Origin: Dehalococcoidia bacterium | GTDB taxonomy: Bacteria > Chloroflexota > Dehalococcoidia > JACPQF01 | NCBI GenBank assembly: GCA_030650265.1 | Contig: JAUSEJ010000187.1 | Span: 1 to 7,610 of the forward strand | DNA length: 7,610 nt | Reading direction: 5' to 3' | Shown: positions 1 to 6,161 of the stretch, in pieces | Position numbering within the stretch: position 1 is the first letter of the stretch | How the letters are laid out: every line of letters starts with the position of its first letter | The notes under the pieces: model-generated | Told to the model about the DNA's origin: nothing | What the model saw: only the letters and a program-made list of their open reading frames with translations | Databases searched by the model: none | Program-made: the position numbers and the translations under genes

Positions 1-403
1 GGGAGTCTTGGGGGGTAGCCTTGGGGCTACTTGTATCAGTACAGAGTAGGCGGGGGTTATCCCAGGCGCTGTCAAGAGAGCCGAGTGTCCAGAGGCCGTT
101 AGTCTGAAGTAGCGGAGTGGTTGGGCGTTGGCATAGTGGTCCTGAAAGACGGAGGGTTCGTCTTGGCCAAGTGGTCTTTACCCATCCGAGGCATTCGCCC
201 CGTATGAAGTGTGTCACAACTCGCGGCTTTCGTGTAGACTAAATCTGTTTCAGGCAGTAGCCCTTAAGCGCTCAATCCAGGAATCTATTCCAAGGACCTT
301 GATTCCCGAGGCCAAGATGGTTGTCGGTGGCGTGTGCTCATCCCAGGATGACACAGAGCGAAGGGCTTCACAATGCCGGTAACGAAGTGTCAGATACACC
401 ACG
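1..403. other. No recognisable gene; short hairpins only
   Basis: I find no convincing coding region or RNA gene here on either strand. Two small perfect inverted repeats are visible: GTAGCC-TTGG-GGCTAC at 15-30, followed only by a weak T-rich stretch, and TCATCC-CA-GGATGA at 338-351. The stretch lies downstream of the minus-strand flavoprotein gene and may be its 3' flank, a decayed gene, or part of a feature that continues beyond the left edge. No transfer-RNA, tmRNA, SRP RNA or RNase P RNA signature was recognised. Confidence 0.5.
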
Positions 404-1339
404 CTAGTAACCTGAGCGGCCGGTTAGGTAGCGCTCGGCAGACATCGCCGCAGTGCAGCCGTCCGCGGCTGCCAGCACAGCTTGCCTCAACCTTCGGCAG
501 GTCACGTCGCCGACGGCATAGACTCCGGGAACCGAGGTGGACATGTCCTCCCTGTCCGTCTTAACGCACTCTTGTTCATCCGTTAGCTTCAGTGAGCCGT
601 GCAGAAAGTCGACCACGGGGAGCCTGCCGTACAGGTAGAGAAAAACTCCGGTTACGTCTAACTTCACCTTTCTGTCCTGCGGTCCGGCTAACTCGATACC
701 CTCCACCGATTCCCGGCCCGTTATCCGGGCTACCCGGTATCCGGGCAACAACTCGACGTTAGAATACTTCGCTACAGTGCTCTTCTGCTGTTCGGTGAGG
801 TCGGGCGAACCGGTTGCCACGTAAAGCTTCCGGGCAAAACGCGCGAGCTGGTCCAGGTCTTCGGCCAGCAAGGCAAAATCACCGCAAGCCGCTATATCCT
901 TCCCTTCGAAGAATGCTGCATCGCAGGCGGCACAGTACGCTACGCCTTTCCCGGTGAACGCCGCTTCTCCCTCCAGTGTCGGCTTCCGCCCCATCGAACC
1001 GGTGGCCACGATCACCACGCGGGACCGGTAGTCCTCACCAAGCGTCATCACCTCCTTAGTGTCTTTGGTCAAATCGACGCCGATCACCTCAATCTGCTGG
1101 TACGCTGCGCCGAACTTCTGCGCCTGGGCGCGCATTGCGGCCAGCAGGTCCATGCCACTCTTTGCCTCAAGCAAACCGGGGAAGCTCTCGATCTTTCCTG
1201 CTTTTCCAAGGGCTCCGGCGGTTGCATTCTTGTCCAGAACGATTGTCTTCAGCTTTGCGCGAGCGCTATAGACGGCGGCCATCAGGCCCGCCGGTCCACC
1301 GCCAATAATGACTACGTCATGTACTTCCCGTTCTGGCAT
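404..1339 (-). CDS. Thioredoxin-reductase-like FAD-dependent disulfide oxidoreductase with degenerate NADPH site
   Basis: This cytoplasmic flavoprotein belongs to the thioredoxin reductase family, whose members pass electrons through FAD to a redox-active cysteine pair and on to thioredoxin or a similar partner. The 311-residue length fits the family. Visible elements are the N-terminal FAD motif GGGPAG (residues 13-18), ATGS at 112-115, the cysteine pair C136-AA-C139 followed by Asp140, and the C-terminal FAD motif GVYAVGDVT (272-280) with the following RQAV...ADG segment. The middle NADPH domain is odd: where GxGxxA is expected there is CGDFALL (152-158), and the usual HRR..R phosphate-binding segment is absent, replaced near 175-183 by ATGSPDLTE. 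NADPH may therefore not be the donor. The start at 1339 is chosen because GGGAGGTG lies just upstream; an upstream ATG at 1396 would add 19 residues with no family resemblance and run through the promoter. It is divergent from queF. Confidence 0.88.
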   Translation of the reverse strand: MPEREVHDVVIIGGGPAGLMAAVYSARAKLKTIVLDKNATAGALGKAGKIESFPGLLEAKSGMDLLAAMRAQAQKFGAAYQQIEVIGVDLTKDTKEVMTLGEDYRSRVVIVATGSMGRKPTLEGEAAFTGKGVAYCAACDAAFFEGKDIAACGDFALLAEDLDQLARFARKLYVATGSPDLTEQQKSTVAKYSNVELLPGYRVARITGRESVEGIELAGPQDRKVKLDVTGVFLYLYGRLPVVDFLHGSLKLTDEQECVKTDREDMSTSVPGVYAVGDVTCRRLRQAVLAAADGCTAAMSAERYLTGRSGY

Positions 1340-1367
1340 GCGCACCTCCCGTATACCGTGTGTGTGT

Positions 1368-1396
1368 TTGGTCACACAATTGTAGCATGCTATCAT
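1368..1396 (+). promoter_or_regulatory. Candidate sigma70-type promoter for queF
   Basis: TTGGTC (1368-1373), a 17-base spacer and TATCAT (1391-1396) lie 29 bases before the queF ATG. The spacer contains the 10-base palindrome TAGCATGCTA (1383-1392 across the -10 edge), and GTGTG...CACAC flanks the -35. The palindrome could be an operator, but no regulator is identified. No preQ1 riboswitch could be recognised in the short leader. Confidence 0.45.
1379..1387 (-). promoter_or_regulatory. Candidate extended -10 element for the flavoprotein gene
   Basis: On the minus strand the sequence reads TGCTACAAT, matching the extended -10 pattern TGnTATAAT at all but one position. No good -35 sits at standard spacing, as is usual for extended -10 promoters. 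Transcription would start near 1372, giving a leader of about 33 bases before the ATG at 1339. It overlaps the plus-strand queF promoter, so the two genes may be co-regulated or compete. Confidence 0.35.
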
Positions 1397-1425
1397 TAGT
1401 CAACCAGCTTGGGGGTAGGTAGGAA

Positions 1426-1833
1426 ATGACGACAGATAAATACTCCGGGCGCCGCTTCGACATTGAAAAGCAAGAGGACATAGACGTCGGCATTCTCGAA
1501 ACTATACCGTTCGAGTACAGTGGCTCGGCGACGGACGTGTCGTACGAGACCGAGGAATTCACCTGCGTGTGCCCCTGGACAGGCCTGCCGGACTTCGGAC
1601 GGCTGGTCATACGCTATCATCCTGACAGCGCTCTAATCGAACTGAAATCCCTGAAATACTACCTCACGTCGTTCCGTAACGTCGGCATCATTCAGGAGCA
1701 TGCGGTGAACCGGGTGCTGCGCGACCTGGTCAAACTTGTCGACCCGTTGTCCATGACGGTGGATGCTGAATACCGCGAGCGGGGCGGCATCAAAGGCCGG
1801 GCCACGGCATCCTACGTAAGACCCAGGGGGTAG
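1426..1833 (+). CDS. queF: NADPH-dependent 7-cyano-7-deazaguanine (preQ0) reductase QueF
   Basis: QueF reduces the nitrile of preQ0 to the amine of preQ1, a step in making queuosine for tRNA wobble position 34 (EC 1.7.1.13); it is a cytoplasmic tunnelling-fold enzyme. At 135 residues this is the short, unimodular type. The signature is clear: C49-PWTGLPDF contains the catalytic Cys49, which forms the thioimide with substrate, and Asp56 seven residues later. ELKSLKYY (72-79) is the family's NADPH-binding motif, and FRNVGIIQEHAVNR (83-96) carries Glu91, which binds the base. The position before Glu91, His in the Bacillus subtilis enzyme, is Gln90 here. The start follows a purine-rich GGTAGG element. 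No other queuosine gene (queC, queD, queE, tgt, queA) is in the window, so it is either isolated or separated from its pathway partners. Confidence 0.95.
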   Translation: MTTDKYSGRRFDIEKQEDIDVGILETIPFEYSGSATDVSYETEEFTCVCPWTGLPDFGRLVIRYHPDSALIELKSLKYYLTSFRNVGIIQEHAVNRVLRDLVKLVDPLSMTVDAEYRERGGIKGRATASYVRPRG

Positions 1834-1846
1834 GGACTGGCTCCAT

Positions 1847-1928
1847 CGCGTCATTGCGGGCGGAGCGAAGCAATCCGCACCCGGGGCGACAAGCGACTGA
1901 TTCCTTCGTTCGAGAACTCGTCGCCCCG
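1847..1928. repeat. Intergenic palindromic (REP-like) element
   Basis: The first part has the ATTGCGGGCGGAGCGAAGCAAT pattern style of dispersed bacterial palindromes: ATTGC and GCAAT arms at 1853-1857 and 1870-1874, with nested GCGGA/TCCGC arms. It is followed by a 9-base perfect inverted repeat, CGGGGCGAC (1882-1890) and GTCGCCCCG (1920-1928). A degenerate inverted copy of the first arm is visible inside it: GCGAAGCAATC at 1865-1875 against ATTCCTTCGTT at 1900-1910. It lies between the convergent queF and crotonase genes. No second copy exists in this window, so multi-copy status is inferred from its style. Confidence 0.5.
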
Positions 1929-1992
1929 ATTTCATACGAGGCCTTCGGCGAGTAATAGGTTTAACCTTTTCTTCTCCTGTGCAACCGGAGTG

Positions 1993-2778
1993 CTACGGAG
2001 GATCCTTTGAGGAGCGAGACCTGAACACAGGGTTTCGCTTTTCAGCGAAGGCCTGCACCCCTTCCTGGTGATCGGCGCTTTCGAAAAGTTCACGCCTCGT
2101 ATCTACCAATCGTTCGGAGGTCTGCTCGTCCGCTGCCCTGCCTTGCATGATACTTGTTATGGCGAGCTTCGTCGCCCTCACTGCCAAGGACGAATTATCC
2201 GCGATCTCGTGCGCAAGGTCGTAGGTAACCTTCTCCAGTTTGTCGACGGGCGCAACCTGGTCCACCAGGCCCATCGCGAGGGCTTCGTTCGCGGCGAACA
2301 ATCTTCCCGTATACAACACCTTTTTGGTCGCGGCCAGTCCGGCGATGTTCATCAACCGTTCCAATCCGCCCACACTGTATAGCGTTCCGATCTTCACCAT
2401 GGTCATGCCCACCTTGGTATTCTCGGCTGCTATTCGTAAGTCGCACGCGAGCGCCAAAGCGAGCCCTCCGGCCACAGCATATCCATAGATCATGGCAAGA
2501 ACGGGGCACGGACAGGACTCGATGGCGGCCCATGCGTCTTCAGCGTCGCAAATGGATTCTGGTTTGACCTGCTCGATGTCATATCCAGAGGAGAATGCCT
2601 GACGGCTGGCTCCGCGAAGAACGACTACCCTGGTTTCGCGATCGTCGCCGATAGATCGGACCAAATCAGCCAGGTGTCTCATCATGGCCGGGGTAAATGC
2701 ATTGCGCTTTTCCGGGCGGTTGATGGTGACGGTGCAAATCCCGTCCTCTTTGCTGACCAGAACAGAGTCTTCAGACAC
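1993..2778 (-). CDS. Enoyl-CoA hydratase/isomerase (crotonase) family protein, atypical active site
   Basis: This is a 261-residue crotonase-fold protein, the normal length for this family of acyl-CoA-transforming enzymes that hold the thioester carbonyl in an oxyanion hole. Family segments are NRPEKRNAF (20-28), AFSSGYDI (61-68, first oxyanion-hole loop), YGYAVAGGLALALACDLRIA (98-117, second oxyanion-hole helix), TGR (near 158) and the C-terminal EGVQAFAEKRNPVF. Aligned by eye to mammalian enoyl-CoA hydratase, the two catalytic glutamates (Glu144, Glu164) correspond to Ala107 and Met127, so simple hydratase activity is unlikely; the substrate and reaction cannot be named. The start is GTG at 2778 behind GAGGTGA, which is preferable to any internal start because the N-terminal strand begins immediately after it. 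It is convergent with queF and lacks neighbouring beta-oxidation genes. Confidence 0.9.
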   Translation of the reverse strand: MSEDSVLVSKEDGICTVTINRPEKRNAFTPAMMRHLADLVRSIGDDRETRVVVLRGASRQAFSSGYDIEQVKPESICDAEDAWAAIESCPCPVLAMIYGYAVAGGLALALACDLRIAAENTKVGMTMVKIGTLYSVGGLERLMNIAGLAATKKVLYTGRLFAANEALAMGLVDQVAPVDKLEKVTYDLAHEIADNSSLAVRATKLAITSIMQGRAADEQTSERLVDTRRELFESADHQEGVQAFAEKRNPVFRSRSSKDPP

Positions 2779-2877
2779 GCTTCACCTCGCTATCCGGAAT
2801 CATAGGTCTGAGGGAGTGCGACGGTCAAATTCCGGGAGCGGCGGCCCGCGCACTCATTCCTGCTGGAGTCTGCCCGT

Positions 2878-2906
2878 TTGCGAGCGAGTGGCCGTTCTGA
2901 TAGATT
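2878..2906 (+). promoter_or_regulatory. Candidate promoter for tRNA-Lys
   Basis: TTGCGA (2878-2883), a 17-base spacer and TAGATT (2901-2906) match the sigma70 consensus at 4 of 6 bases each. They end 10 bases before the mature tRNA 5' end, a common arrangement for a single tRNA gene. Confidence 0.4.
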
Positions 2907-2916
2907 ATCAATGCGG

Positions 2917-2992
2917 GGGCCGTTAGCTCAGTCGGTAGAGCATCTGACTTTTAATCAGGTGGTCGTGGGTTCGAGTCCCACACGGCCCACCA
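2917..2992 (+). tRNA. tRNA-Lys (anticodon TTT), CCA encoded
   Basis: A complete cloverleaf can be folded. The acceptor stem GGGCCGT (2917-2923) pairs fully with ACGGCCC (2982-2988). The D stem is GCTC/GAGC around AGTCGGTA. The anticodon stem TCTGA/TCAGG includes one G-T pair, with loop CTTTTAA placing anticodon TTT at 2950-2952. The variable loop has five bases, and the T stem is GTGGG/CCCAC with loop TTCGAGT. Discriminator A is at 2989 and the 3' CCA at 2990-2992 is genome-encoded. It reads AAA and AAG lysine codons. It lies next to an orphan gene region, a common insertion point for mobile DNA. Confidence 0.98.
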
Positions 2993-3400
2993 TTCTGTAT
3001 GAAAGGTAAAACTAAAACCTTCGAAAAGGTCTTCGCCTTGAGGCTTTGACAGGGGTTCCATTTCCTCTGACCCTGAAGACAGCTCCGGAAGCCGTTGTCA
3101 GAAAAGAAGAACTCTAATCCAGCGCGGCATCAAGTGATTCCTCTCAAGCATGCAGCTGCTTGCATATCCTGAACCCCATTGCCCGGCTCGAATCCGACCG
3201 CTGGCTGCCGACCAACGCCAAGTTGCAAGCGACGCCTTACAGTATCATGTTGTGGGCAGCATTACTATTCTGGTCATGAGGGTGAGCGCTGCTGGCAAGA
3301 TCCTGCGACTCCAAGGATCAGTGGCGAGTGGGGCTCGGATTGTTGTTCCGTTGAGATCAGAAGTAGAATCACCTTCGGAAGAAACGCTGAGGAGGAAGGT
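2993..3400. other. Intergenic stretch after tRNA-Lys, no gene recognised
   Basis: A small hairpin ACCTT-CGAA-AAGGT (3017-3030) lies 25 bases after the tRNA and could help end its transcript, but no real T tract follows. A consensus TTGACA occurs at 3046-3051 without a plausible -10 at 16-18 bases. Open frames run through 3150-3428 and 3179-3400, but they carry no recognisable domain and no ribosome binding site. No direct copy of the tRNA 3' end is visible, so there is no attachment-site evidence. The last ten bases hold the strong GGAGGAAGG binding site of the next gene. Confidence 0.5.
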
Positions 3401-4270
3401 ATGTCGTCTGAGGCGGAAGATGAGTTGAAGAAGCGGTTTAGCCAGTTGATTGAGCACAGCATACTAAAGAGCGAAGAAGTCGAGCTGAGGGCTGGCGATT
3501 TGGCAAAGCATGGGCGATACGCTCGGGATCTAGGTTTGACGGCCAGAGAACGGCTCAAGTATGCCACTGCTTCTTCTGTCGATTGGAGGCGCATGATAGG
3601 GACATTGCAATACTCGAATGAACAACAGGACCAGATTCTTTCGGGCCTTCCCACGTTCATAGGGACAGCAACAAGCGCAAGCACAGCGGCCGCTTCCTCC
3701 ATGACCGGACTTGCCGATTACGAGGCTGTGTGCACATACGCGCCAAGACAGGAGTGGGAACAGGCGAGACGCGCTGCCGAGGAATTATCGGCGGTGATCG
3801 ACAAGTTCGCGGAGAAGGAGGAGGTGAAGAAGCTTCTACGACAGTTTGGTTTAGATAATGCCACGGCTGGCGAGAAGAGCCCCCTAGAGTTGTTTGAAAC
3901 GGCTCATGCGGCATTCGATAAACCTGTCATTGAGGGATCTCCGGTAGTCACCTCTTTGCTGCCTATGAGAGAGTGCATCAACGGGATCGTTGCAGCGTTA
4001 CTCCGGCTCCGCCCTAGGCAAGAACCGGCCCGCAACGAAAAGGACAAGGTGGTCTCCGTTTGGAAACAGTGCGCCGTCTCCGGGGTTTCACAAACGGCAA
4101 TCGACGCCTTGGCGCAGCAGTGGTACGACTTGCACAACGAGTTGTCTGACTTCAAACAAAAGGGATGCAGTCGCACGGAATGGAGAGACCTTCTTCGCAA
4201 GACAACGCTGCTTCTTGTTGGCCTCTTGCGTATTCTTGACCCGGCGAGGCTTAGGCAGGTGCGGGGCTAA
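3401..4270 (+). CDS. Hypothetical protein, probably all-helical, function unknown
   Basis: I do not recognise a named domain. The 289-residue protein appears soluble and mainly alpha-helical: a charged N-terminal helix (DELKKRF, from residue 7), a Ser/Thr/Ala-rich linker at about 89-100 (TATSASTAAASS), a strongly charged helix near 120-145 (QARRAAEEL, EKEEVKKLL) that may form a coiled coil, and a C-terminal helical half. The segment LLPMRECINGIVAALLRLRPRQEPARNEKDKV (from about 190) looks like a conserved core that recalls uncharacterised bacterial proteins, but I cannot name the family. There is no signal peptide and no certain membrane segment; LLLVGLLRIL near the C-terminus is short and amphipathic. 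The start at 3401 is fixed by GGAGGAAGG directly upstream; a longer in-frame reading from 3179 lacks such a site. It sits downstream of tRNA-Lys and overlaps the next convergent gene by four bases. Confidence 0.75.
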   Translation: MSSEAEDELKKRFSQLIEHSILKSEEVELRAGDLAKHGRYARDLGLTARERLKYATASSVDWRRMIGTLQYSNEQQDQILSGLPTFIGTATSASTAAASSMTGLADYEAVCTYAPRQEWEQARRAAEELSAVIDKFAEKEEVKKLLRQFGLDNATAGEKSPLELFETAHAAFDKPVIEGSPVVTSLLPMRECINGIVAALLRLRPRQEPARNEKDKVVSVWKQCAVSGVSQTAIDALAQQWYDLHNELSDFKQKGCSRTEWRDLLRKTTLLLVGLLRILDPARLRQVRG

Positions 4271-4472
4271 GTATGCACGGCGATGACGGCGGCCTCCCCA
4301 GGCGTGCCCGGCGAGAACACGCTACCACGACGTCCCTTCGCGCCACTATCTCCGCCGCGATGTTCCGCGCCACGGTGACTGCGGTAAGTCGATCCTTGGG
4401 GCTGTCGACGATCTCGACTGCGGCGGTGTAAGTGCCCGCTTCGATGGACCTGAGGATGCCTTTGTAGAACAT
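4267..4472 (-). pseudogene. Small beta-rich conserved hypothetical protein, broken by a one-base frameshift
   Basis: Reading on the minus strand from ATG at 4472, the protein begins MFYKGILRSIEAGTYTAAVE and continues with PKDRLTAVTVARNIAAEIV, then VVVA. After that the frame drifts into an Arg/Pro-rich tail. If one base is restored near 4320, the other frame continues as VFSPGTPGEAAVIAVHT and ends at TAG (4267-4269), giving about 68 residues that look coherent from end to end. The alternating hydrophobic pattern suggests a small beta-barrel or beta-sandwich, and I associate the pattern with short hypothetical proteins from Dehalococcoidia-type Chloroflexota; that is from memory. A GGAAG element precedes the ATG. 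The break may be real decay or a sequencing error. The 3' end overlaps the preceding plus-strand gene by four bases. Confidence 0.6.
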
Positions 4473-4497
4473 GGTGAACTTCCGTTGGTAGCGGTCG

Positions 4498-4511
4498 GCT
4501 ATCAGCTATCA
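4498..4511. repeat. Tandem heptamer GCTATCA x2
   Basis: Two perfect adjacent copies of GCTATCA lie 25 bases upstream of the small minus-strand gene. This is too short to assign a role; it may be slippage or the remains of a longer tandem array. Confidence 0.4.
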
Positions 4512-4623
4512 GATTTCTTCACCCTTTCCTCTCCCGGTGGATGCCCTGGATATGCATAGCGACCATGCGTTTCCTCATCGTTAAGCCACGCTCCGACAAT
4601 ATGAAGTGAGAGGACCCCACCCA

Positions 4624-4653
4624 TTCACAAATAGGGGCGGTTGCCCTTACAAT
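4624..4653 (+). promoter_or_regulatory. Candidate sigma70-type promoter for the heliorhodopsin gene
   Basis: TTCACA (4624-4629), an 18-base spacer and TACAAT (4648-4653) each match consensus at 5 of 6 bases. The predicted start near 4660 leaves a leader of about 37 bases, ending in the strong ribosome binding site GGAAGGAGGG (4683-4692) before the ATG at 4697. This suggests the gene is expressed from its own promoter rather than by read-through. Confidence 0.55.
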
Positions 4654-4696
4654 GGGGACTGAACACGGCATTAACAGCTAGTGGAAGGAGGGTGCT

Positions 4697-5470
4697 ATGC
4701 CAATGTGGTCTGATTTTCATAGACTGAGGTCTTACAATGCGGCCATGGGGTTCCTGCACCTGGCACAGGCGGTGGCCATATTCCTCCTGAGCAACGACTT
4801 CTCTCTCCCCGCCACGACGTCTTTTCTCAACTTCGATGCCTCGACCAGGACACTCACCCCGGTGACAGAGACAGTGTTCAGGCTTCCCTTCGGTCCTCTG
4901 GTCGCATTATTCCTGCTGCTTTCAGCCGTAGCTCACTTTACCATCATTTCGCCCGGGGTGTTCGGCTGGTATGCCAACAACTTGAAGAAGGGCATCAACT
5001 ATGCCAGGTGGATCGAGTACTCGCTCAGCGCTTCCCTGATGATAGTCCTCATCGGCATGTTGTCCGGCATGTACGATGTGGCAAGTCTGATCCTGGTCTT
5101 CGTTCTCACCGCGGTGATGAACCTGTGCGGCCTGGTCATGGAGATCCACAATCAGACCACGGAGAAAACAAACTGGACCTCCTACGCGGTGGGCTGCATT
5201 GCCGGTATAGCCCCCTGGATTGCCATCGCCATCTACTTCTTCGGCTCGGTATCGAACGGAAAGGGGGCGGTGCCGACCTTCGTGTACTTCATATTGCCCA
5301 TTCTGTTCGTCTTCTTCTTCAGCTTCGCCCTGAACATGTTCCTGCAGTACAAGAAGGTCGGGCCATGGAAGGACTACTTGTTCGGCGAGCGAGCGTACGT
5401 GTTGCTCAGCCTGGTGGCCAAGTCGGCGCTGGCCTGGCAGGTTTTCGCGGGCACTCTCAGGCCAATGTGA
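4697..5470 (+). CDS. Heliorhodopsin (retinal-binding seven-helix photoreceptor)
   Basis: Heliorhodopsins are retinal-binding membrane proteins with inverted topology (N-terminus in the cytoplasm) and slow photocycles, thought to act as light sensors rather than pumps. This 257-residue protein has seven hydrophobic segments at roughly 13-33, 66-86, 103-123, 127-149, 161-183, 192-217 and 232-254. A long A-B loop (36-64), a family hallmark, separates the first two. Key residues are in place: His21 in FLHLAQ, His80 in VAHF, the Schiff-base counterion Glu107 in RWIEYSLS of helix 3 (same number as in the prototype 48C12), and Lys242 in SLVAKSALAWQVF of helix 7, with Ser238 four residues earlier. 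RWIEYS and the helix 7 motif separate it from type-1 rhodopsins. The start has GGAAGGAGGG upstream. The TspO-like gene follows 141 bases later on the same strand; no retinal synthesis gene is nearby. Confidence 0.95.
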   Translation: MPMWSDFHRLRSYNAAMGFLHLAQAVAIFLLSNDFSLPATTSFLNFDASTRTLTPVTETVFRLPFGPLVALFLLLSAVAHFTIISPGVFGWYANNLKKGINYARWIEYSLSASLMIVLIGMLSGMYDVASLILVFVLTAVMNLCGLVMEIHNQTTEKTNWTSYAVGCIAGIAPWIAIAIYFFGSVSNGKGAVPTFVYFILPILFVFFFSFALNMFLQYKKVGPWKDYLFGERAYVLLSLVAKSALAWQVFAGTLRPM

Positions 5471-5611
5471 AAGCTGTCCAGGTCATCATACGGGGCTGCC
5501 GCCGTTGGGCGCGCGCAAAGTGACCGCTGTTGCCGTGGCATTGGCCTTGCGGTCTTCTTGGAATTGGCGTCTCTCAGGTTGGCACCTTGAGGACGGAAGG
5601 AGCTTGAGCGG

Positions 5612-6091
5612 ATGACATGGCCTGACGTAGCAAAGCTGATAGCAAGCATTGTCCTTTGTGAAGGGGCCGGCGCCATCGGGGCCATTTTCACCACTAAGGC
5701 CATTCCAACCTGGTACGCCGGCTTGAGAAAGCCTGCTCTTACGCCTCCCAACTCAGTCTTCGCCCCTGTTTGGATTACGCTCTACCTGTTGATGGGGATA
5801 GCGGTGTTCCTGGTCTGGCGGGAGGGATTGGCCAATGACATGGTGAGGATCGCCTTCACAGCCTTCTGGATTCAACTGGCGTTGAACATCCTGTGGTCGG
5901 CGGTCTTCTTTGGCCTCAAATCCCTGCTGGGCGGTGTGGTCCTGATCCTGCTGCTCTGGATAGCCATACTGGTTACCATCATCCTGTTCTTCAGGGTATC
6001 CGCCGTGGCCGGCGGGATCCTCATTCCATACATAATCTGGGTCAGCATAGCCTCCAATTTGAACGTGCGCATCTGGAGGCTGAACCAGTGA
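5612..6091 (+). CDS. tspO: TspO/MBR family tryptophan-rich sensory protein
   Basis: TspO proteins are five-helix membrane proteins that bind porphyrins and other tetrapyrroles. Bacterial members are tied to light- and oxygen-dependent control of pigment genes, stress responses and light-driven protoporphyrin breakdown. The 159-residue length is typical. Helices fall at about 8-28, 48-70, 80-101, 105-126 and 132-155. Family motifs are WYAGLRKPALTPPN (34-47, with Trp34, Lys40, Pro41, Pro45, Pro46), FAPVWITLY (50-58), QLALNILWSAVFFG (88-101) and PYIIWVSIASNLN (139-151). AAGGAG nine bases upstream supports the ATG at 5612. It lies 141 bases after the heliorhodopsin stop on the same strand with no clear terminator or strong promoter between, so read-through is possible. 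The exact ligand and reaction are unknown. Confidence 0.93.
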   Translation: MTWPDVAKLIASIVLCEGAGAIGAIFTTKAIPTWYAGLRKPALTPPNSVFAPVWITLYLLMGIAVFLVWREGLANDMVRIAFTAFWIQLALNILWSAVFFGLKSLLGGVVLILLLWIAILVTIILFFRVSAVAGGILIPYIIWVSIASNLNVRIWRLNQ

Positions 6092-6161
6092 GGCCGTGAA
6101 GGTCGAACAGGAGAATGCGTTCAGGCGTGTTCCCATGTCGGGATATCCGATTGGTTTCAAA

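Noticed and set aside
100..185. GCGGAGTGGTT resembling a tRNA-Ser/Leu D arm, with a later GGGTTCG
   Set aside because: No acceptor stem, T stem or anticodon arm can be folded around it.
3046..3074. Perfect TTGACA box after tRNA-Lys
   Set aside because: No acceptable -10 lies 16-18 bases downstream and the next gene starts more than 300 bases away.
3150..3428. Open frame of 92 codons before the orphan gene
   Set aside because: No ribosome binding site, no recognisable domain, and it overlaps the better supported gene starting at 3401.
4997..5523. Long open frame in another register inside and past the heliorhodopsin gene
   Set aside because: It is a high-GC shadow frame; the heliorhodopsin frame has clear family residues.
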